A stretch of 53,840 nt of DNA from Halieaceae bacterium (GTDB taxonomy: Bacteria; Pseudomonadota; Gammaproteobacteria; Pseudomonadales; Halieaceae), in the NCBI GenBank assembly GCA_902520195.1, contig CABYND010000013.1, positions 1-53,840 of the forward strand. Reading direction: 5' to 3'. The position numbers and the translations under genes are program-made. The notes beneath the pieces are model-generated. The model saw nothing but the letters and a program-made list of their open reading frames with translations. It was not told where the DNA came from and ran no database searches. Position 1 is the stretch's first letter. The number at the start of each line of letters is the position of its first letter. Below are positions 39,001 to 47,117 of this stretch, piece after piece.

Positions 39001-39162
39001 ACCGGGCCACATGATCTCGACTTGAATAATGTCGGGTTGCACCGACGGGATCACTTCTTTCTCGATATCGCGCAGTCCCAGCCAACCGGCCGTGACAATA
39101 ATCAACATCAAGAGGTTAGCAGCAACCGGATTGCGCACCCACCATCGGATCAGACCTTCCAT
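36031..39162 (-). CDS. RND efflux transporter permease (second system)
   Basis: A 1043-residue RND pump subunit. It starts RWWVRNPVAANLLMLIIVTAGWL (first helix), has the periplasmic IMWPGASPKEVELLVVQRVEEAL motif and the fourth-helix relay GIVVDDAIVVGESIHHHV with both aspartates (Asp397, Asp398). It also has the mirrored C-terminal bundle with YFGIGAAAGVVVNDNLVLIDYVRR. This type (MdtB/AcrB superfamily, wide-substrate marine branch) pairs with the adaptor ending 10 bases upstream. No regulator or outer-membrane channel is adjacent. It is convergent with the POT gene. Confidence 0.93.
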   Translation of the reverse strand: MEGLIRWWVRNPVAANLLMLIIVTAGWLGLRDIEKEVIPSVQPDIIQVEIMWPGASPKEVELLVVQRVEEALKNVSNVYRVTSESRESYGSLTVETFPSVDLNAFLNDIKNAVDSITAFPRDIENPQVRRLEWRQEMIRVALAGDIGEKALARLGNSLRNELAGLPYISQVDVFGSRREEVTIELSERALRTYGLSFSDVATAIRRNSMNVSVGEVRTQTGDVQLRAENLADTQTDFEQIVIRQTAAGGQVRVMDVATVIDGFEQNEILATANGKPAVLLQVKTTDDMQVVKASDAVTGWIERTQPTLPVGVELTLWSDMADVYENRMELIAESSILGLMLVFIILIFTLEPKVALWVTVGIGVSFLGAFALLPVNDVSLNLLSTFAFLLVLGIVVDDAIVVGESIHHHVHQRGLAGEDAAVAGAFAVSRPVIFAVLTTIVAFAPWLFVSGVTAQFTRQLSVVISLALMFSLIEAFLILPSHLRNQKVTAAKAKWMARQQRVANSIVRFAERIYRPFLERCLARRYTTTMVFFSLFLVSLGLFTSGWVKFFFSPQVENEQVYINVRLPPGMPYSRSMEVLGQLQRAEKQLAEEVNAEAKAGRGSGELIEGWYTRARRGNVIAIVQLAPPDQRALSARETAERFSDLVGDIPDADEVKVNYTLGDSEASITFLLQHEDLDTLNAASRTLQQHLAGYDKAYFVRDDQWGELPELRFHLLPGAERLGITLGDVSTQVRQAFYGEEVQRLPREDGDVRVMVRYPESARGSLASFEDMRIRTPDGRLVPLLAVADVEVGQATRRITRRNGERVVTVRATVDPESIGEINRAVKDGYVPELLSMYPGLQVLKGGSQEAEAEFFSEIAALYTIALFVIYALIAVAFRSYSLPILIMTAMPFGFMGAVFGHLIFNLPMAMFSYFGIGAAAGVVVNDNLVLIDYVRRLEREGMLPPKALVTSAVSRFRPIFLTTVTTFVGLIPIMAEQSTSAQFLKPAVLSLAFGVFFALFVSLLLVPAMYLIGYDWQQMRQARKNRKSGDADASEAVPASI

Positions 39163-39172
39163 GTCTTAACGG

Positions 39173-40381
39173 TCAGGCTTCGTTGTCTTCGGTCGCGGTC
39201 TCGGTACCCACACTGTCAGCAATGGTACCGCTGTCCATGGCCTCCAGCCGCATGCCGCGCACCGGGTTTCTGATAGCAGAGATAATCACCTGCTCGCCTG
39301 CCTCGGCACCCCCGGATAACAGCACACTGTCACGACTGCGGTGAATCACGGCAACCTGCCGCACATCCAGCAGACCCTCACCGTCGACGACATAAATCTC
39401 GTCACCGGCACGTAATCCCTCCGCCGCGATCTGAATCGCATCGACGATTGGCCGGCCCTGAATTTCAGCATCGACGTATAGACCCACCGCAAGCGGCATA
39501 CCGGTCACTGAGTGGGTTTGTTGGTAAGGGTTATCAATTTTCACCGTGCCATAAACCGTTCGAGTAGTAGGGTCGATTGAGGCATCCAGGCCAGTCAGCA
39601 CGCCCTGCCACTGGTGCAGTGTTCCGCCCATCATGGCAGAGAGAGTGGTGGGCAGGCCGCCCATCTCTCCCCCGGCAAAACCAATGGGCACCCCGAGGGC
39701 GGAGAGTTGATTCATGGTGAGCGCCAGCCGAACCTCCGCCGTATCAGTACCGAATACCGTACCCAGCGCCTTGCCGGGATTCACATATTGACCAAGGTCC
39801 ACCGACTGACTCTCTACCCGGCCCGCGAAAGGCAGGCTGATTTGAGTGCGCTCCAAATTCGTCAGCGCCAGAGCCAGCGCCGTCTCGGCAGCTTTAAGCG
39901 CTGATTCAGCGCGGGCAACCTGTGGTTTTTTGAGTGCCAGCGGTGAAGGGTTCTTCTGCCCGGCAAGCTGCCTACGCGCGACATCGGCGTCAGCCAACGC
40001 CTGCTCCAAATCCACCCTGGCGGCTGCCAATCTGGCCTGCCGCTCATCGACGGCCGCGCGGTAATCTGTGTCTTCAATACTAAGCAGCACATCGCCGGCG
40101 TCGAACTGGCCGCCCTCAATAAATGCAGGCGCAATCTGCATGATTTTGCCGCCCACCTGCGCCACCAACTGCGTGCGCACACCGGGGCGCACCTCGCCGT
40201 AGGCCACTACCGTGGGGCGGATGGTCGCTCGTATCGCAGGCACCACCTCAACACGAATGGGCCGGGGCGGCTCAATGCTGGGGTCTGGCTGCGGCTTGGT
40301 AACCTGCAGCAAAGCATAAATCGCGATACCAGCCATGCCAACGCCGATGGGCCATGCCGCTTGACGAAATCGCGCAATCAT
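39173..40381 (-). CDS. RND efflux periplasmic adaptor (HlyD/MFP family, second system)
   Basis: A 402-residue adaptor. The chosen start ATG 40381 (MIARFRQAAWPIGVGMAG) has AAGGAG six bases upstream and begins with a membrane anchor (WPIGVGMAGIAIYALLQV); the open frame continues 74 codons further up without signal-like sequence and is not used. Lipoyl halves are YGEVRPGVRTQLVAQVGGKI and RTQISLPFAGRVESQSVDLG. Between them lies a helical hairpin, AAVDERQARLAAARVDLEQA. It forms an operon with the RND permease downstream. Confidence 0.92.
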   Translation of the reverse strand: MIARFRQAAWPIGVGMAGIAIYALLQVTKPQPDPSIEPPRPIRVEVVPAIRATIRPTVVAYGEVRPGVRTQLVAQVGGKIMQIAPAFIEGGQFDAGDVLLSIEDTDYRAAVDERQARLAAARVDLEQALADADVARRQLAGQKNPSPLALKKPQVARAESALKAAETALALALTNLERTQISLPFAGRVESQSVDLGQYVNPGKALGTVFGTDTAEVRLALTMNQLSALGVPIGFAGGEMGGLPTTLSAMMGGTLHQWQGVLTGLDASIDPTTRTVYGTVKIDNPYQQTHSVTGMPLAVGLYVDAEIQGRPIVDAIQIAAEGLRAGDEIYVVDGEGLLDVRQVAVIHRSRDSVLLSGGAEAGEQVIISAIRNPVRGMRLEAMDSGTIADSVGTETATEDNEA

Positions 40382-40387
40382 TCTCAT

Positions 40388-40393
40388 CTCCTT
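40388..40393 (-). promoter_or_regulatory. Ribosome binding site fixing the adaptor start
   Basis: AAGGAG on the minus strand is followed by ATGAGA and then ATG 40381. The six-base spacing favours 40381; the ATG at 40387 directly abuts the site and would be too close. Confidence 0.75.
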
Positions 40394-40648
40394 GATCAGG
40401 TCAGGGACACCCTCAGTGAAATGCACCATCAGGGCATGTCCGTGACTGCCACCGTCCATGGCAGAGTTTCCTCGGGGGATGAAGTTTACTGCGTTGATCA
40501 CACCGACTCCATGGAGATAAGTCGCATTTGATCTGCGGAACTTTGACAAGCGGGGCTGATGTGCAAAGAAGTAGCAGCCTCTGCACGCCGGAATGTCGAT
40601 CAAACTTGCTACCCTGCTTCACATTTTTTTTAACGCAGTGAATAAGCC

Positions 40649-41842
40649 ATGACAGATCGGCAGTTTGAGATCGTGCTATACGGCGCCTCGGGTTTCACCG
40701 GCAAACTGGTGGCCGAGTATTTAGCGAGCGACCATCAGGACCTTCGCTGGGCCATCGCGGGGCGCAATGCGCGGAAATTGGAGCAAGTGCGGCGTGAGTT
40801 AAACCTCCCGGAACTGCCCATACTCATCGCCGACAGCGCTGACCCGGATAGCCTTGGCGCCATGTCAAGCCAGACCCGTGCGCTGATCAGCTCCGTTGGT
40901 CCCTATGCGCAATACGGCACGCCGGTGCTCAAAGCGTGCGCGACCGAAGGTACGCATTATTGCGACCTCACGGGTGAAACCCAGTGGATGGCGGGTGTGT
41001 ACGAGCAGATCGACCCGATCGCCAAAGCGAGTGGTGCGCGACTCGTGCACTGCTGCGGGTTCGATTCGATCCCCTCGGACCTGTCCGTTTATTTCCTGCA
41101 GAAACAGTTTAAGGAACGCTTCGGCAACTACGCCAACCATGTCACTGGCCGCATGGGCCGCGCCGCGGGGGGCGTCAGTGGTGGCACCGTCGCGAGCCTG
41201 ATGTACGTCGCGGAACAGGCTTCCAAAGACCCTGTTATCAAGGAGCGGGTCATGGACCCCTATGCGCTCTACCCTGCGGGCCTGGAGAAAGGACTGGATG
41301 GCCCGGATCAGGCGGGGATTGCCTGGGACGATAACTTTGAATCCTGGACCGGCCCCTTCGTGATGGCGGCCATCAATACCAAAGTCGTCAGGCGCTCCCA
41401 CGCCCTGGCGGGCCTGCCCTACAGTGCAGACTTCCGCTACGACGAGGCCCAGCTGTGCTCAAGCCGCGCCAAGGCGCTGTTGAGCGCGGGAGGCTTGGGG
41501 GCCGTGATGGCAGGCACCTTTTTCTCACCAACCCGGGCACTACTGAAAAAGGTCTTGCCCGACCCCGGTGAGGGACCCAACGAAACCACGCGCAATAATG
41601 GCTTTTTCGAATTTTGGGCACATGGCACCGACGGCGAGAACCAGCTGCGCGTCAAAGTGGCGGGTCAGCGGGACCCGGGCTATGGCGCTACCTCTCGTAT
41701 GTTGGCGCAAGCCGGTCTCTGTCTCGCGCGGGATGAGCTCTCTGTAGGCGGCGGCATTTGGACCACCGCCAGCGCAATGGGCGACGCCTTGCTTTCGCGT
41801 CTACCCAGCGTCGACATTCATTTCTCTGTAGTCGGATCCTGA
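40649..41842 (+). CDS. Saccharopine dehydrogenase-like / trans-acting enoyl reductase family oxidoreductase
   Basis: A 397-residue NAD(P)-binding protein. The N-terminal Rossmann motif is FEIVLYGASGFTGKLVAEYL (G-A-S-G-F-T-G), followed by WAIAGRNARKLEQV and SSVGPYAQYGTPVLKACATEGTHYCDLTGET, all typical of the group that includes mycobacterial trans-acting enoyl reductase and eukaryotic SCCPDH. A hydrophobic stretch sits in the middle (LLSAGGLGAVMAGTFF). The reaction in bacteria is unclear and may concern lipid enoyl reduction. It is monocistronic. Confidence 0.85.
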   Translation: MTDRQFEIVLYGASGFTGKLVAEYLASDHQDLRWAIAGRNARKLEQVRRELNLPELPILIADSADPDSLGAMSSQTRALISSVGPYAQYGTPVLKACATEGTHYCDLTGETQWMAGVYEQIDPIAKASGARLVHCCGFDSIPSDLSVYFLQKQFKERFGNYANHVTGRMGRAAGGVSGGTVASLMYVAEQASKDPVIKERVMDPYALYPAGLEKGLDGPDQAGIAWDDNFESWTGPFVMAAINTKVVRRSHALAGLPYSADFRYDEAQLCSSRAKALLSAGGLGAVMAGTFFSPTRALLKKVLPDPGEGPNETTRNNGFFEFWAHGTDGENQLRVKVAGQRDPGYGATSRMLAQAGLCLARDELSVGGGIWTTASAMGDALLSRLPSVDIHFSVVGS

Positions 41843-41895
41843 GCTTGATTCTCCCCCCGGGGCACATCTAGGGTGAGCCATTAAACTGATCCACT

Positions 41896-42309
41896 TCACC
41901 CAGTAAACAGGCTAGGTTGGGAAGGCGCCCGAGCGCCAAACTCGAAGTTACCGGAGGTGAAATCATCAAACGCCCGCTCGTCGCGGAAGAAAATCATCTG
42001 GCTGTAGACCTGGCTACCCAACTACAGACCGTAAGTGATCTGGCTCATTTTGATTCTGCCAACTTTTTTGCCGCCGACGAAGACCTCACCCTTACCGTGG
42101 GCGCCACCGATGCCGATACCGCCCTTACCGATGCTCAGGAACACGGCATAGCCGTAGGAGTCATCAATGAAATCGCCCGCACCGGCGCCAAGGAAGTTCT
42201 CGATCGCCGTGTCGACGTCGTCAGCCAAAGCGGGCTGTGCCGCCAAGGCAACGATTGTAAACAGTGAGATAAACAAAGCTCTCACAAGGCATTTCTCTCT
42301 TTTTAACAT
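41896..42309 (-). pseudogene. YSC84/SYLF-domain secreted protein gene, amber-interrupted and truncated
   Basis: From ATG 42309 the frame has a signal sequence (LVRALFISLFTIVALAAQPALA) and a SYLF/YSC84 start: SYGYAVFLSIGKGGIGIGGAHGKGEVFVGGKKVG, IKMSQITYGL. A TAG at 42022-42024 then falls where the family has Gln (TxGFQLGGQ). Past it the same frame continues faithfully (LGSQVYSQMIFFRDERAFDDF, then TSGNFEFGA) before ending at TGA 41896. The usual C-terminal half of the domain (a further 80 or so residues) is missing. So both a nonsense codon and a 3' loss are present. SYLF domains bind phosphoinositides in eukaryotes; the bacterial role is unclear. The upstream start GTG at about 42285 is an alternative. 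Confidence 0.8.
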
Positions 42310-42520
42310 ATGTTGGATGGCCTGCTGAATCCCAGACAGCATTGCAGTAACGATCGAAGCCTGAGCTACCGGTACTTTCTGTGAGAAACAGACCGCTGCA
42401 ATGGCCGCAGAAGTACAGTGAGAGCCAGTGCAAAAGGTGACACGGAATCTGAGGCGACACGCTTGACCAGGGCATAGACTTGCCACCAGGGGATAGGCTC
42501 GTCATCGAGAGATAAACTCG

Positions 42521-43252
42521 TCACCAGGGGATGGTCTCGCCTCGCCAGTCGAGATAGGAGAGCTCACCGTCTGCTGCCAGACTCGACAGCACGGTGTCGA
42601 ACGCCTCTGCTGCCCGCGCAGGTGAGAACAGTTTTTCCGGCGCCACGCTGGCCTGAAAGGGCTGAGACAAAGGGGTATCCACGGTGCCGGGATGGTAGGC
42701 CATGATCTTGGCGGCGGGGTTCACTCGCCGCATCTCCAGCACCGCGCAACGCAGCATCATATTCAGCGCCGCCTTGCTCGCGCGGTAGCTGTACCACCCG
42801 CCGAGACTGTTATCGCCGATGCTACCCACTCGGGCTGACAGCACCGCAATCCGCGGCGCGGCGCTTCGCTTGATAACGGGTGCCAGCAAGGCCAGCACCC
42901 GCATCGGCAAAAACGTATTGATCTCGAAAACCTGCTCCATCGCACTGGTCTTCAGCTGATTGAGTGCCCGCTCCGGCCGATAGCCCTCCCCCTGCAAGAC
43001 GCCATTGCAGATGACCAGTCGACTGATATCCGCTGACTGTTCCTGCAATTGACTAGCAAGTGCCGCCAGCTCGGCCTCACTGTAGTCACACTGGTGAGTC
43101 TGCACGCCGAGCGGCTCAATCACCGAGAGTGAGTCCGCTGATCGCGCGACCGCAAGAATCGGTTGTGCCCCCTCGCGAGACCATCTCTCGATCAAAGCGC
43201 GCCCAATCGCGCTTCCAGCGCCGATCACCACGTCCAGACTATTCACGCTCAT
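42521..43252 (-). CDS. Short-chain dehydrogenase/reductase (C-factor-like)
   Basis: A 243-residue SDR. The N-terminal DVVIGAGSAIGRALIERW is a slightly altered Rossmann motif (G-A-G-S-A-I-G). VICNGVLQG replaces the usual NNAG. The catalytic residues lie in AVLSARVGSIGDNSLGGWYSYRASKAALN (Ser, then Tyr-x3-Lys). The C-terminal YHPGTVDTPLSQPFQ resembles the CsgA/C-factor subgroup. The ribosome site AGGACAGGG precedes ATG 43252. The substrate is unknown. Confidence 0.87.
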   Translation of the reverse strand: MSVNSLDVVIGAGSAIGRALIERWSREGAQPILAVARSADSLSVIEPLGVQTHQCDYSEAELAALASQLQEQSADISRLVICNGVLQGEGYRPERALNQLKTSAMEQVFEINTFLPMRVLALLAPVIKRSAAPRIAVLSARVGSIGDNSLGGWYSYRASKAALNMMLRCAVLEMRRVNPAAKIMAYHPGTVDTPLSQPFQASVAPEKLFSPARAAEAFDTVLSSLAADGELSYLDWRGETIPW

Positions 43253-43328
43253 TGCCCTGTCCTCATCCGATACCCAAGCTTCTTGGGTTAGGCTGTACTC
43301 CTCTTCTTACGACAGGGCGCGCCGACAG

Positions 43329-44219
43329 ATGACTTCACCGCACCGCATTGCTTTCATCGGATTAGGTGCCATGGGCTATCCCATGGCTGGTCACCTGGCG
43401 CGCGCAGGGCATGATGTGACCGTGTTCAACCGCAACTCCGGCCGCGCCGAGGCCTGGCAAAGTGACTACGGCGGCTACGTTGCATCGACACCGGCAGCTG
43501 CGGCAAAGGACCAAGACGCCGTGATGATCTGCGTGGGCAACGACGATGATGTGCGCGAAGTCACCCTCGGTGAGCACGGCGCGCTCTCATCAATGCGCGA
43601 AGGCGCGCTACTTGTTGACCACACCACCACCTCAGAGGCTCTGGCAACGTCACTGGCGGCCTCGGCCGATCAGTCGGGTGTGGCATTCCTAGATGCGCCC
43701 GTTTCAGGGGGGCAAATCGGTGCGGAAAATGGCGCACTGACGGTCATGATAGGCGCTAACGAGCAGGCCTTTACTGAGGCCCAGCCATTGATTGAGTGCT
43801 ACGCCAAAAGCGTTCGGCGTATGGGGCCAGTCGGTGCCGGGCAGCTCACCAAAATGGTCAACCAAATCTGCATCGCGGGGCTGCTGCAAGGATTGGCAGA
43901 GGGCATTCACTTTGCGGAGCGCGCCGGGCTTGATGTCCCGGCCGCCATGGAGGTCATTGCGCAAGGGGCGGCACAGTCATGGCAGATGAATAACCGCGCC
44001 GAGACCATGATCAGGGGCGAGTTCGACTTTGGCTTCGCGGTTGATTGGATGCGCAAGGACTTGGGTATCGCAATTCAGGCCGCTCAGTCAGTAGGCGCCG
44101 AGGTGCCGGTCACCCAATTAGTCGATACCTTTTACGCCGACGTACAAGGCCTCGGAGGGCATCGCTGGGACACTTCGAGCCTGATTCAGCGGCTACGGGC
44201 GGGTGAGGCCAACCGCTAA
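43329..44219 (+). CDS. Beta-hydroxyacid dehydrogenase family (3-hydroxyisobutyrate/tartronate-semialdehyde reductase-like)
   Basis: A 296-residue NAD(P)-dependent enzyme. The N-terminal site is IAFIGLGAMGYPMAGHLARAGHDVTVFNR; the Arg after strand 2 (NRNSGR) suggests NADP. The substrate motif is FLDAPVSGGQIGAENGALTVMIG and the catalytic Lys is in GAGQLTKMVNQ. The C-terminal DLGIAIQAAQSVGAEVPVT is typical. It is divergent from the SDR at 42521, sharing a 76-base promoter region. The exact substrate is unknown. Confidence 0.9.
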   Translation: MTSPHRIAFIGLGAMGYPMAGHLARAGHDVTVFNRNSGRAEAWQSDYGGYVASTPAAAAKDQDAVMICVGNDDDVREVTLGEHGALSSMREGALLVDHTTTSEALATSLAASADQSGVAFLDAPVSGGQIGAENGALTVMIGANEQAFTEAQPLIECYAKSVRRMGPVGAGQLTKMVNQICIAGLLQGLAEGIHFAERAGLDVPAAMEVIAQGAAQSWQMNNRAETMIRGEFDFGFAVDWMRKDLGIAIQAAQSVGAEVPVTQLVDTFYADVQGLGGHRWDTSSLIQRLRAGEANR

Positions 44220-44293
44220 AACCCCGCGGCGCCTTGTATTGCGTGTTTAATGCTAGCCTACGCCACCCCGTCGGCCAGAACCCCAACGCAACC

Positions 44294-45073
44294 CTACATC
44301 GCGCCGGGAAACGCGCCGCCATCGAGCAGGATGTTCTGGCCAATCACAAAGCCTGCCTTGTCCGAGCACAGCCAGGCGCAGGCTGCGCCAAATTCGTCAG
44401 CAGTGCCGAAACGACCGGCCGGCACGGTAGCAGTGCGCGCCTCGCGTGCCTCGGCCTCGGAGATGCCCCGTACCGACGCGTCGACCTGATCAAGCATCGC
44501 CAGCCTGTCGGTGTCATGTAACCCAGGAAGAAGGTTGTTGATGGTGACGCCACTGCCTGCGACCTGCCGTGATACACCCGCCACGTAACCCGTCAGACCG
44601 GAACGTGCGGTATTGGACAGCCCAAGCACGGGAATCGGCGCCTTCACAGTAACGCTGGTGATGTTCACGATCCGGCCCCAGCCGCGGGCCATCATGCCTG
44701 GTAGCAGTGCCTTGATCAGTGCGATGGGGGTCAACAGATTCGCATCAAAGGCAGCAATAAAATCATCGCGATCCCAGTCGGTCCACATGCCAGGCGGAGG
44801 GCCACCCGCATTGGTTACCAGAATATCGACATCACCCGCCGCTGCGAGTACCGCCGCCTGACCAGCCTTACTCGTGATATCTGCGGCGATCGTCGTCACC
44901 GCAACGCCATAAGCGTCTCGTATAGAAGCTGCGGTCGCCTCCAATGCTTCAATACCCCGCGCATTCAAAAAAAGATCGACGCCCTCCGCGGCGAGCGCTT
45001 CTGCGCACCCTCTTCCGAGACCTTTTGAGGAAGCGCATACCAGCGCAGAGCGTCCTTTAATACCGAGATCCAT
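44294..45073 (-). CDS. Short-chain dehydrogenase/reductase (3-oxoacyl-ACP reductase-like)
   Basis: A 259-residue SDR. The opening is MDLGIKGRSALVCASSKGLG, with the cofactor motif C-A-S-S-K-G-L-G-R-G, followed by FLNARG (Arg, NADP-like), VTNAGGPPPGMW and LSNTARSGLTGYVAG; Ser lies in NITSVTVKAP. The usual Tyr of Tyr-x3-Lys is not in its normal form here: the expected position reads NTARSGL, so the active site may be atypical or my alignment is off. The C-terminal GFVIGQNILLDGGAFPG is standard. A good GGAG ribosome site precedes ATG 45073. Confidence 0.85.
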   Translation of the reverse strand: MDLGIKGRSALVCASSKGLGRGCAEALAAEGVDLFLNARGIEALEATAASIRDAYGVAVTTIAADITSKAGQAAVLAAAGDVDILVTNAGGPPPGMWTDWDRDDFIAAFDANLLTPIALIKALLPGMMARGWGRIVNITSVTVKAPIPVLGLSNTARSGLTGYVAGVSRQVAGSGVTINNLLPGLHDTDRLAMLDQVDASVRGISEAEAREARTATVPAGRFGTADEFGAACAWLCSDKAGFVIGQNILLDGGAFPGAM

Positions 45074-45177
45074 AACCGGCGACTCCTGTAAACTCAGGTC
45101 GATTATCCGCTATCCGGCGGTCACTGCGCGAGTCGTAAAGCCAAGCCTCGTGATCCAGACATCACCGGGAGACCAAT

Positions 45178-45624
45178 ATGTCTGCCACGCCTTTTTGGGA
45201 AGCAAAGTCACTCGACGCGATGACCGACGCCGAATGGGAGTCACTGTGCGATGGCTGCGGGCAGTGCTGTTTGCACAAGCTGGTCAATGACGAGACGGCC
45301 GATGTGTTCTACACCCGGGTGGCCTGCCAACTGCTGGATGATGAGACAGGTCGATGCAAACGTTACGCAACGCGCCTTGAGGAAGTTGAGGATTGCCTCG
45401 ACGTGCGTCGTATGAGTAATGCCGAGCTGGCGTGGATGCCACGCAGCTGTGCCTATCGACGGCTCGCGGAAGGGAAATCACTGCCACGGTGGCACCCTCT
45501 GAACACAGGGGACCCGCAGTCGACGGCCAATGCGTACATGGCCGTCGCGGGCAGAACGATCAGCGAGACCGTCGCCGATCTCGATCAGCTGGAGGCCGAG
45601 ATAATCGAGTGGGTCGATACCTGA
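45178..45624 (+). CDS. ycgN: YcgN/UPF0260-family cysteine-cluster protein
   Basis: A 148-residue protein matching UPF0260. It has FWEAKSLDAMTDAEWESLCDGCGQCCLHKL (cysteine cluster), then VACQLLDDETGRCKRYATR, VEDCLDVRRM and MPRSCAYRRLAEGKSLPRWHPL. The conserved cysteines (about eight) suggest metal or iron-sulfur binding. Its function is unknown. Ribosome site GGGAGA precedes ATG 45178. It is convergent with yaiI, 8 bases between stops. Confidence 0.92.
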   Translation: MSATPFWEAKSLDAMTDAEWESLCDGCGQCCLHKLVNDETADVFYTRVACQLLDDETGRCKRYATRLEEVEDCLDVRRMSNAELAWMPRSCAYRRLAEGKSLPRWHPLNTGDPQSTANAYMAVAGRTISETVADLDQLEAEIIEWVDT

Positions 45625-45632
45625 AGGCGGCA

Positions 45633-46088
45633 TTAACCTGACTTTAGCGCCCGGCTGAGCAGTCGATCCAGTTGATCGGCGAAGGCCTTGCGATCGGTTT
45701 GATTGAGGGGCGGCGGCCCGCCAGTGTGCTCGCCAGAGGCCCGCATGGTCTCCATAAAGTCGCGCATTTGTAAGCGCTGACGAATATTGTTTTCGGTGTA
45801 GCGTTCACCCCGTGGCGTGATCACGAGAGCGCCTTGTTCAAGGACTTCGCTGGCGAGTGGGATATCGGCGGTGATCACAAGGTCCCCCTCCCCCACTCGG
45901 GCGGCGATTTCATGATCTGCCATGTCGGGGCCCTTGGCAACCTGATACAGGCTGATCAGGGGAGAGACCGGAATCTGGAAAGACTGGTTAGCGAAAAGCG
46001 TGAGCTTAATATCGCGCTTTTGTGCCGCGCGATACAGAATGTCGCGAATCACCACGGGGCACGCATCGGCATCGACCAGAATCTGCAT
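45633..46088 (-). CDS. yaiI: YaiI/YqxD-family protein (DUF188, UPF0178)
   Basis: A 151-residue PIN-like-fold protein. The signature start is MQILVDADACPVVIRDILYRAAQK. It continues with GEGDLVITADIPLASEVLEQGALVITPRGERYTENNI and the C-terminal GGPPPLNQTDRKAFADQLDRLL, all typical of UPF0178. Acidic residues (Asp7, Asp9 and the later TADIPLA) suggest metal-dependent nuclease chemistry, but no function is established. Confidence 0.93.
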   Translation of the reverse strand: MQILVDADACPVVIRDILYRAAQKRDIKLTLFANQSFQIPVSPLISLYQVAKGPDMADHEIAARVGEGDLVITADIPLASEVLEQGALVITPRGERYTENNIRQRLQMRDFMETMRASGEHTGGPPPLNQTDRKAFADQLDRLLSRALKSG

Positions 46089-46203
46089 TGTCCTCGATTG
46101 ACCTCGTCACCGGTGCAGCCGACGGCTGCCTGTTGCATGGCTTCACTGTCTGTAGGGGGAACCCCAATGGCCCTCTCCAGCGCTGGCGAGCCCTTGCCAA
46201 GTG

Positions 46204-46209
46204 TGTATA
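46204..46209 (+). promoter_or_regulatory. Probable -10 element for tRNA-Arg(ACG)
   Basis: TATACT is followed by a GC-rich discriminator (ACGCGCCCC), a feature of growth-rate/stringently controlled stable-RNA promoters. No good -35 hexamer is found 16-18 bases upstream, so only the -10 is proposed. Confidence 0.45.
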
Positions 46210-46245
46210 CTACGCGCCCCGGCGAGGCAGTACCTCCTTGGCTTT

Positions 46246-46322
46246 GCGCGGAATTAGCTCAGCTGGATAGAGCGTCGGTCTACGAAACCGAAGGTCGCAG
46301 GTTCGACTCCTGCATTCCGCGC
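46246..46322 (+). tRNA. tRNA-Arg (anticodon ACG)
   Basis: Acceptor GCGGAAT pairs with ATTCCGC and the D stem is GCTC/GAGC. The anticodon stem TCGGT/ACCGA holds loop CTACGAA (anticodon ACG, A34 expected to be deaminated to inosine by TadA). The T arm is GCAGG-TTCGACT-CCTGC, followed by discriminator G and an encoded CCA. It is 77 bases long and decodes CGU, CGC and CGA. Confidence 0.97.
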
Positions 46323-46442
46323 CATCCCCGCTCTTCCCCACCGTTTTCTCTCGCCGAGCAGCGTTTGCGGTAAGAAATGTCCGGATTTGAATTCTGTTTT
46401 ACCGCCGGTAAGGTCGGGTGGCAGGCTCTCCGGACAAGAAGC

Positions 46443-46793
46443 ATGGAAAACGACCTCTGGATTTTTTTAGCGATCCTGTTGGGGCTTACTGCCGTCGTCC
46501 TGCCGACAATGGCCTTTTACTACCGCTGCCGAGCTTGCGGAAGCCTCGCTCACGGGTTTAAGTCTTACAAGCTGGCCAATTTAGAGACTGGAGAAGCGTT
46601 CTTAGTGTGTCGGCGCTGTGGCGACAGAACCGCGAAGGGTAAAGTCGAGTCCGATGGCTCAGTCACCTGGTTCAGCGGCGGTGCTGGCCACTTCGATAGG
46701 TCAGGGTATTACACGAGCGACGCCGGCGGTGTTTTCAGCGACGGCGGCGGCTCCGACGGAGGCGGCGGTGGAGATCGCGGCGGGGGCGGTTAA
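46443..46793 (+). CDS. Small membrane protein with zinc ribbon and glycine-rich tail
   Basis: From ATG 46443 a 116-residue protein is encoded. It has one N-terminal membrane helix (LWIFLAILLGLTAVVLPTMAFYY) and a four-cysteine zinc-ribbon-like pair, CRACG (with GSLAHGF) and CRRCGDRTAKG. The C-terminal third is low-complexity, Ser/Gly-rich and ends GGGSDGGGGGDRGGGG. In-frame ATG 46377 would add 22 residues without a clear role. Poly-Gly tails behind a membrane domain occur in TPM-type and related envelope proteins. The family is not recognised; it could be membrane quality control or simply structural. Confidence 0.65.
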   Translation: MENDLWIFLAILLGLTAVVLPTMAFYYRCRACGSLAHGFKSYKLANLETGEAFLVCRRCGDRTAKGKVESDGSVTWFSGGAGHFDRSGYYTSDAGGVFSDGGGSDGGGGGDRGGGG

Positions 46794-46820
46794 ACGGTCC
46801 GACCCAGCACCACCCATCAA

Positions 46821-47117
46821 CTAGCGGTTGACCGCTTCCAGAATTTCAATCTCCGGCGCGCCGGCCACAAAACCGGCCAACTGCTTGTTGGCCTCGCGAA
46901 AGTAATCGCTCTTGCCATGGGCATCGAGCGCCTCTGGGCTGTCGTACTGCTCCATCACCTTATACACCTGCGGATCGCTGCCACTTTTATGTAGCGCGTA
47001 AAACACGTTGCCGGGCTCGTTAGCCCTCACCTTTTCAGTGAGATCCAAAAAAGTTTGCTCGAACTCCCCATTCTTGCCTTCCAAAACCGTAATCGTCGCC
47101 AACAAGCCAATAGCCAT
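46821..47117 (-). CDS. Antibiotic-biosynthesis-monooxygenase (ABM) family protein
   Basis: A 98-residue single ABM domain of the YgiN/LsrG type: MAIGLLATITVLEGKNGEFE, then FYALHKSGSDPQVYKVMEQYDSPEALDAHGKSDYFREA. His in ALHKS and DAHGKSDYF fit quinol monooxygenase or heme-independent oxygenase members. It is probably dimeric and cytoplasmic. Ribosome site GAGGCG precedes ATG 47117. The substrate is unknown. Confidence 0.88.
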   Translation of the reverse strand: MAIGLLATITVLEGKNGEFEQTFLDLTEKVRANEPGNVFYALHKSGSDPQVYKVMEQYDSPEALDAHGKSDYFREANKQLAGFVAGAPEIEILEAVNR

